Of a DNA stretch of 64,000 nt, positions 60,224 through 64,000 are shown in pieces. Position numbers and translations under genes: made by a program. Location of the stretch: NCBI GenBank assembly GCA_039527025.1, contig BAAAJN010000017.1, positions 19,363 through 83,362 on the forward strand. Direction: 5' to 3'. A model generated the notes under the pieces. That model was not told the origin of the DNA. It saw nothing but the letters and a program-made list of their open reading frames with translations, and did not search any database. How positions within the stretch are numbered: the stretch's first letter is position 1; each line of letters opens with the position of its first letter. This DNA is from Microlunatus lacustris (lineage in GTDB: Bacteria; Actinomycetota; Actinomycetes; Propionibacteriales; Propionibacteriaceae).

Positions 60224-61219
60224 TCAGCGCCGATCAGGGAGGTGGACCGAGGAGATCGCCTGGGCGATGATGTCGGTCACCGTGCGCCGGGCCAGCTGGG
60301 CGTCGGTCGAGGGCAGCACCCGGTGCGCCAGCACGGCGACACCCAGGGCGGCCACGTCGTCGGGGCTGACGTAGTCGCGGCCGGCCAGCGCGGCGTAGGC
60401 GCGGCTCGCGCGGAGCAGCTGCAGGGTGGAGCGGGGGGATGCGCCGAGCCGCAGCTCGCGGGAGTTGCGGGTGGCGTTGACCACCTGCACCAGGTACTGC
60501 TTCACCGCCGGGCTCACGTAGACCGTCTTCACCGCGTCGATCAGCCCGCGCAGCGTGGCGGCGTCGGTGACGGGGGAGAGCGCGGCGAGCGGGTCGGTGG
60601 TGCCGTGCGAGTCGAGCATGTCCAGCTCGGCCGCCGGCGTCGGGTACCCCATCTGGATCCGCGCCATGAACCGGTCGCGCTGGGCCTCCGGGAGGGGGTA
60701 GGTGCCCTCCATCTCGATGGGGTTCTGGGTGGCCACCACCATGAACGGGGACTCCAGCAGGTAGGTCGTCCCGTCGACGCTGACCTGGCGCTCCTCCATC
60801 GACTCCAGCAGCGCGGACTGCGTCTTCGGCGAGGCCCGGTTGATCTCGTCGCCGACGACGATGTTGGCGAAGATGCCGCCCGGCTTGAACTCGAAGTCGC
60901 GGGTCTCCTGGTTGAAGATGGAGACCCCGGTGATGTCGGAGGGGAGCAGGTCCGGGGTGAACTGGACCCGGCGCACCGAGCAGGCGATCGAGCGACCCAG
61001 AGCCTTGGCCAACATGGTCTTGCCGACCCCGGGCACGTCCTCCACGAGGAGGTGCCCCTCGGCCAGCAGCACGACGAGGGCCAGGTCGACCGAGGCCCGC
61101 TTGCCCTCGATGACGCCCTCGATGGCCGACCGGACCTCGCCCATGACACTCACCACGTCCCCGAGGGAGTAGGTGCGCGTCCCGTCGTCGAGGTCGGTCT
61201 TCTCGTAGCTCAGACTCAC
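60224..61219 (-). CDS. MoxR-family AAA+ ATPase
   Basis: 331 aa; GTG with GGAGG 4 nt upstream. Walker A is LLVEDVPGVGKTMLAKALGR, Walker B VVGDEINRASPKTQSALLE, followed by sensor-type ATQNPIEMEGTYPLPEAQRDRF. The C-terminal lid region LGASPRSTLQLLRASRAYAALAGRDYVSPDDV is typical. MoxR ATPases remodel or activate partner vWA/DUF58 proteins. It is the first gene of the moxR-DUF58-tgpA operon, divergent from mraZ. Confidence 0.93.
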   Translation of the reverse strand: MSLSYEKTDLDDGTRTYSLGDVVSVMGEVRSAIEGVIEGKRASVDLALVVLLAEGHLLVEDVPGVGKTMLAKALGRSIACSVRRVQFTPDLLPSDITGVSIFNQETRDFEFKPGGIFANIVVGDEINRASPKTQSALLESMEERQVSVDGTTYLLESPFMVVATQNPIEMEGTYPLPEAQRDRFMARIQMGYPTPAAELDMLDSHGTTDPLAALSPVTDAATLRGLIDAVKTVYVSPAVKQYLVQVVNATRNSRELRLGASPRSTLQLLRASRAYAALAGRDYVSPDDVAALGVAVLAHRVLPSTDAQLARRTVTDIIAQAISSVHLPDRR

Positions 61220-61313
61220 TCTGCCTCCGTCCGGGACGGGACGTGCGGGAGGTCCCCGGCCGTCGCGTCCCCGCACCCGCGCGCGGCCTGGTGGACGCGT
61301 CGCGGTCGTCGTC

Positions 61314-61319
61314 ATCGTA
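61314..61319 (-). promoter_or_regulatory. -10 element of the moxR operon
   Basis: TACGAT on the minus strand, giving a leader of about 90 nt with a ribosome site. Confidence 0.35.
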
Positions 61320-61424
61320 TGCGCCGCCTGGAAGGGGCGCTCCGAAACCTGATCGGGCCCTGCAGTACCCGCGGAGCGCGGGTGGACACGCCCTGGGGTT
61401 GCCAGGGGAGCGGCAGGAGGTCAA

Positions 61425-61459
61425 AGTGGAGGGAAGTGGAGTAGAGTGGCGGAAAGTGG
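61425..61459 (+). promoter_or_regulatory. MraZ operator: four AGTGG boxes in 10-bp steps
   Basis: AGTGG begins at 61425, 61435, 61445 and 61455. This matches the repeated TGG/GTGG boxes bound by MraZ in other bacteria. The -10 hexamer TAGAGT (61442-61447) lies inside the array, so MraZ binding would block its own promoter. Confidence 0.8.
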
Positions 61460-61480
61460 AGCGAAGGGTGGTGGACGGCC

Positions 61481-61906
61481 GTGTTCCTGGGCACGCACAC
61501 CCCCAAGCTCGACGAGAAGGGACGACTGATCCTTCCGGCGAAGTTCCGCGACGAGCTGGCGGAGGGCCTGGTGATCACCCGGTTCCAGGAGCGCTGCCTG
61601 GCGATCTGGCCGATCGCCACGTTCGTCGAGGTGGCGCAGTCGGTGCGGGGGACGTCGTCCAGCCAGCAGGTCCGGGACTACCAGCGCATGCTCGCGTCGG
61701 GAGCCTCGGACGAGACGCCGGACAAGCAGGGGCGGATCACCATCCCGCCGCACCTGCGGGCCTACGCGTCGTTGGAGAAGGACTGCGTGGTGGTGGGGGC
61801 CATCAACCGGGTGGAGGTGTGGGACGCCACCGCCTGGGAGCAGTACGCGGACGCCAAGGAGTCGGCGTTCGCCGAGCTGGACGAGGGCGTCTTCCCCGGC
61901 GCCTGA
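61481..61906 (+). CDS. mraZ: MraZ, DNA-binding regulator of the dcw cluster
   Basis: 141 aa, GTG start. Two AbrB/SpoVT-like half-domains with the DxxxR signatures KLDEKGRLILPAKFRDELAEG and TPDKQGRITIPPHLRAYA. MraZ forms a ring and binds repeats upstream of its own gene to control the dcw operon. Its boxes are 22-56 bp upstream. First gene of the division and cell-wall cluster that continues through rsmH and ftsL to ftsI at the window edge. Confidence 0.95.
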   Translation: MFLGTHTPKLDEKGRLILPAKFRDELAEGLVITRFQERCLAIWPIATFVEVAQSVRGTSSSQQVRDYQRMLASGASDETPDKQGRITIPPHLRAYASLEKDCVVVGAINRVEVWDATAWEQYADAKESAFAELDEGVFPGA

Positions 61907-61967
61907 GACCGGGTCCCCAGCAGCACAGCAGGACAGGAACGGCAGCAGGGCAGCACTGAGCACGTGG

Positions 61968-62070
61968 CGCGTGTGCAGAGGCTTCAACCCGAGCGTCCGA
62001 CTCCCTGGCGCACCTTCCCCGGTGCCAGGTAGTGACGCTCGGACCTCGGGTTGGAACCCCCGCACACGGG
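61968..62070 (+). ncRNA. mraW RNA motif-like structure between mraZ and rsmH
   Basis: A nested long hairpin: CGTGTGC (61970-61976) with GCACACG (62062-62068); TTCAACCC (61983-61990) with GGGTTGGAA (62048-62056, one bulge); GAGCGTC (61991-61997) with GACGCTC (62034-62040); CCTGGC (62004-62009) with GCCAGG (62024-62029), terminal loop rich in C. Position and structure fit the mraW RNA motif described by comparative genomics in Actinobacteria, as I recall it. Its ligand or function is not known. Confidence 0.75.
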
Positions 62071-62092
62071 CCACGCCAACTGGAGGGTCGAG

Positions 62093-62242
62093 ATGGTGCA
62101 GTCCGAGATCGAGGACGCCCGCAGCACCGGGCGGCGGGTCCGGCACGTGGCCCGGGACGGCCTGGCGGCGGCCGCGGTCTCCCTCGGCGGTTCGGTCGCC
62201 CTGACGCTCGCCCTCTGGCTCGTCGTCCGGTGGGTCGGATGA
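62093..62242 (+). CDS. 49-residue single-pass membrane protein between mraZ and rsmH
   Basis: 49 aa from ATG with TGGAGGG 5 nt upstream. The N-terminus is charged (VQSEIEDARSTGRRVRHVARDG) and the rest is one membrane helix (AAVSLGGSVALTLALWLVV). The ribosome site falls just after the RNA structure, so the structure may control its translation. The stop is 13 bp before rsmH. No family recognised; topology resembles small division-associated proteins. Confidence 0.7.
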   Translation: MVQSEIEDARSTGRRVRHVARDGLAAAAVSLGGSVALTLALWLVVRWVG

Positions 62243-62255
62243 CCCGGGGACGTCG

Positions 62256-63257
62256 ATGAGTGCCGACCGGCCCGTCCACGTCCCGGTGATGCTGGACGAG
62301 GTCCTCGCCCTGCTGACGCCCGCCCTGCAGCCGACGCCGGAGCACCCGCACCCCGTCCTGGTCGACGGCACCCTGGGCCTGGCCGGGCACGCGTCCGCCC
62401 TGCTGGCGGCCTGCCCGGACGCGCACCTGGTCGGCCTGGACCGGGACCCCGAGGCCCTGGCCCGCGCCGAGGAGCGGCTGGCCCCGTTCGCCGACCGCAC
62501 CACCCTCGTCGAGGCCGTCTACGACGAGCTGCCCGCCGTTCTGGCCGGGCTCGGCCGGCCGCGGGTGCAGGCCGTGCTGCTGGACCTGGGTCTGTCCTCG
62601 TTGCAGATCGACGACCCCGCACGCGGCTTCGCCTACGCCCAGGACGCCCCGCTGGACATGCGGATGGGACCCCAGGAGCTGACCGCGGCTGAGGTGCTGA
62701 ACACCTACAGCGCACCCGCCCTCGCCTCGGTGCTGCGCCGCTACGGCGAGGAGCGTTTCGCCGACCGGATCGCCCGTCGGGTGGTGAGCGAACGGGAGCG
62801 CGAGCCCTTCACCACGTCGGGCCGGCTGGTCGAGCTGCTGTACGCCGCCATCCCCGCCGCCACCCGCAAGACCGGCGGCCACCCGGCGAAGCGCACCTTC
62901 CAGGCGCTGCGGATCGAGGTCAACGCCGAGCTGGCCGCCCTGGAGCAGGTGCTGCCGAGCGCCGTCGCCGCGCTGTCGGTCGGCGGTCGGATCGCCGTGC
63001 TCGCCTACCACTCGCTCGAGGACCGGCTGGTCAAGCAGGTGCTCGCCGCCGGGGCCAGCGACCGCGCCCCGCGGGACCTGCCGGTGGTGCCGGCCGGGTT
63101 CGGGCCGGAGCTCTCGCTGCTCACCCGGGGCGCCGCCCGACCGGGTGAGGACGAAGCAGCGCTCAACCCGCGGGCCGCTTCGGCGCGGCTCCGGGCCGCA
63201 GTACGCATCGACGAGCCCGGCGGCCAGCGCCGGGCCCGACAGGAGGTAGGCGCATGA
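62256..63257 (+). CDS. rsmH: 16S rRNA (cytosine(1402)-N4)-methyltransferase
   Basis: 333 aa. Adds the N4-methyl group of C1402 in the ribosomal P site. Typical blocks: VHVPVMLDEVLALL, VDGTLGLAGHASALL (SAM loop, slightly altered from the usual GGHS), GLDRDPEAL, LLDLGLSSLQIDDPARGFAY, PLDMRMG, HPAKRTFQALRIEVN and LAYHSLEDRLVKQ. The stop overlaps the ftsL start by 4 nt. Confidence 0.95.
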   Translation: MSADRPVHVPVMLDEVLALLTPALQPTPEHPHPVLVDGTLGLAGHASALLAACPDAHLVGLDRDPEALARAEERLAPFADRTTLVEAVYDELPAVLAGLGRPRVQAVLLDLGLSSLQIDDPARGFAYAQDAPLDMRMGPQELTAAEVLNTYSAPALASVLRRYGEERFADRIARRVVSEREREPFTTSGRLVELLYAAIPAATRKTGGHPAKRTFQALRIEVNAELAALEQVLPSAVAALSVGGRIAVLAYHSLEDRLVKQVLAAGASDRAPRDLPVVPAGFGPELSLLTRGAARPGEDEAALNPRAASARLRAAVRIDEPGGQRRARQEVGA

Positions 63258-63871
63258 GCGCGTTGTGGGCACCCGTTCCCGACAGCCGGGAGACCGCGGC
63301 CCCGAGCCGCCCGGGCGCGGACCTGCGGGCCGTCGGCCGGCCGGCGCCGCGGTTGTCCCGCGCGCCTTTCCTGCTGGTCCTGATCGGTGTGTTCGGCTTG
63401 GGCATGGCCGGGCTGCTGATGCTGAACACGACCCTGCAGAACCAGGCGTTCACCGCCCGGGCGCTGGACCGCCAGGCCACCGAGCTGGCCTACACCCAGG
63501 CCGACCTGGAGAGCCGGATCGACGTGCTGTCCGCACCGCCGGAGCTGGCGCGCCAGGCCTCGGCGCTCGGCATGCGGCCGAACCCCTACCCGGTGCTGCT
63601 CGAGCTGCCCAGCGGCGAGGTCATCGGCGAGCCCACGCCGGTGTCGGGCGACGAGGTGCCGAGCATGGTGATCAAGACCCCGGCCGAGATCGCCGCCGAG
63701 AAGGCCGCGGCCAAGGCCAAGGCTGAGGCCGCCAAGGCCGAGGCCGCCGCCGAGAAGAAGGCGGCCGAGAAGAAGGCGGCCGAGAAGAAGGCAGCCGCGG
63801 AGAAGGCGGCTGAGAAGAAGAAGAAGGCCGCGGAGAAGAAGCCCGCGCAGGACGAGGAGGGCCGGGGCTGA
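63254..63871 (+). CDS. ftsL: FtsL/FtsB-like cell division protein with Ala/Lys/Glu tail
   Basis: 205 aa; ATG overlapping the rsmH stop. A cytoplasmic N-terminus of about 35 residues, one membrane helix (FLLVLIGVFGLGMAGLLML), then a leucine-zipper-like segment (ALDRQATELAYTQADLESRID) and a short beta-like region (MRPNPYPVLLELPSGEVIG) match FtsL of the divisome. The last 65 residues are a highly charged Ala/Lys/Glu low-complexity tail, longer than in most FtsL proteins, which would extend into the periplasm-like space. TGATG coupling to the next gene. Confidence 0.82.
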   Translation: MSALWAPVPDSRETAAPSRPGADLRAVGRPAPRLSRAPFLLVLIGVFGLGMAGLLMLNTTLQNQAFTARALDRQATELAYTQADLESRIDVLSAPPELARQASALGMRPNPYPVLLELPSGEVIGEPTPVSGDEVPSMVIKTPAEIAAEKAAAKAKAEAAKAEAAAEKKAAEKKAAEKKAAAEKAAEKKKKAAEKKPAQDEEGRG

Positions 63872-64000
63872 TGGCCGAGCGCCGACCGCACCCGGCCGCC
63901 GCCGCACGGAAGCCCCGGCACCCGGGCACCGGCCAGCAGCGCACCGCGAGCACCCGCGGCGGCGCGCCGCGCGCGGACGGCCGCTCGGAGCGCCCGCTGC
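63871..64000 (+). CDS. ftsI: start of a division penicillin-binding protein (FtsI), truncated by the window
   Basis: Only 43 codons are visible from an ATG that overlaps the ftsL stop (TGATG). The visible part is a basic, Pro/Gly/Arg-rich cytoplasmic N-terminus, as usual for actinobacterial FtsI before its membrane helix. Identity rests on gene order after ftsL, not on sequence motifs. Confidence 0.55.
   Translation, partial: MAERRPHPAAAARKPRHPGTGQQRTASTRGGAPRADGRSERPL

Overview
The window is a GC-rich (roughly 73-75% by eye) actinobacterial chromosome segment, densely packed with genes on both strands. The gene order follows the conserved block that in Mycobacterium tuberculosis runs from the qcrCAB/ctaE/trpD genes to the start of the division and cell-wall (dcw) cluster. 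Protein content (mycothiol-type DinB-fold enzyme, prepilin peptidase, DUF2510, DUF3040) and style suggest a Geodermatophilaceae-like organism such as Blastococcus, Geodermatophilus or Modestobacter. That placement is inference. No tRNA, rRNA, CRISPR array, insertion sequence or prophage was seen.

Layout. 1-4.2 kb: a DUF3500 protein, a GuaB1-type IMPDH/GMP reductase, a Xi-class glutathione transferase and a membrane protein. 4.4-8.9 kb: qcrB, qcrA, qcrC and ctaE, the bc1 complex and oxidase subunit III, on the minus strand and closed by a hairpin. 9.2-20.4 kb: a receiver-like protein, trpD, DUF2510, a prepilin peptidase, an HTH protein, an alanine-repeat 'sunset' protein, cyclophilin, a probably inactive rhomboid, an Lrp ligand-binding domain, a mycothiol-type enzyme, an exonuclease/GIY-YIG protein and a methyltransferase. 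20.4-28.8 kb: an NlpC/P60 cell-wall hydrolase behind a structured leader, a metallopeptidase-like lipoprotein with an apparent CTG start, pimB, a ROK glucokinase, an alpha/beta hydrolase and two tandem PlsC acyltransferases.

28.8-31.5 kb holds the most unusual system. Four overlapping or adjacent genes encode an ECF-like sigma factor fused to an HX3CX2C motif and an RsbT-like kinase domain, then an RsbR-like protein, an RsbS-like STAS protein and a stand-alone RsbU N-terminal domain. This looks like a stressosome whose switch kinase is built directly into a sigma factor, with no PP2C phosphatase nearby.

31.8-48 kb: class II DAHP synthase, threonine aldolase, small-molecule enzymes, a PASTA-type Ser/Thr kinase, a divergent Nramp transporter, an LLM flavin enzyme, a thiE / secreted RNase Sa-like / barstar operon, a polyprenyl synthase and metF. 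48-55.2 kb: HelD, an FAD desaturase-like enzyme, a SelW-like protein, and an SOS-type operon with a perfect LexA box (DUF6504-like, SAV_6107-like HEPN, methyltransferase, DNA polymerase IV). 55.3-61.2 kb: DUF3040, an esterase, and the TgpA-DUF58-MoxR operon. 61.4-64 kb: the start of the dcw cluster (mraZ with four 10-bp-phased operator boxes, an RNA structure matching the mraW motif, a 49-aa membrane protein, rsmH, ftsL, start of ftsI).

Two sequence patterns recur. At least 18 genes have a TAnnnT-type -10 hexamer ending exactly 6 or 7 nt before the start codon, implying leaderless transcripts. Two intergenic regions carry a paired box, CTCACACC - 51 nt - GGTGTGA, and one of these is bracketed by a 50-bp duplication of the glucokinase 3' end.
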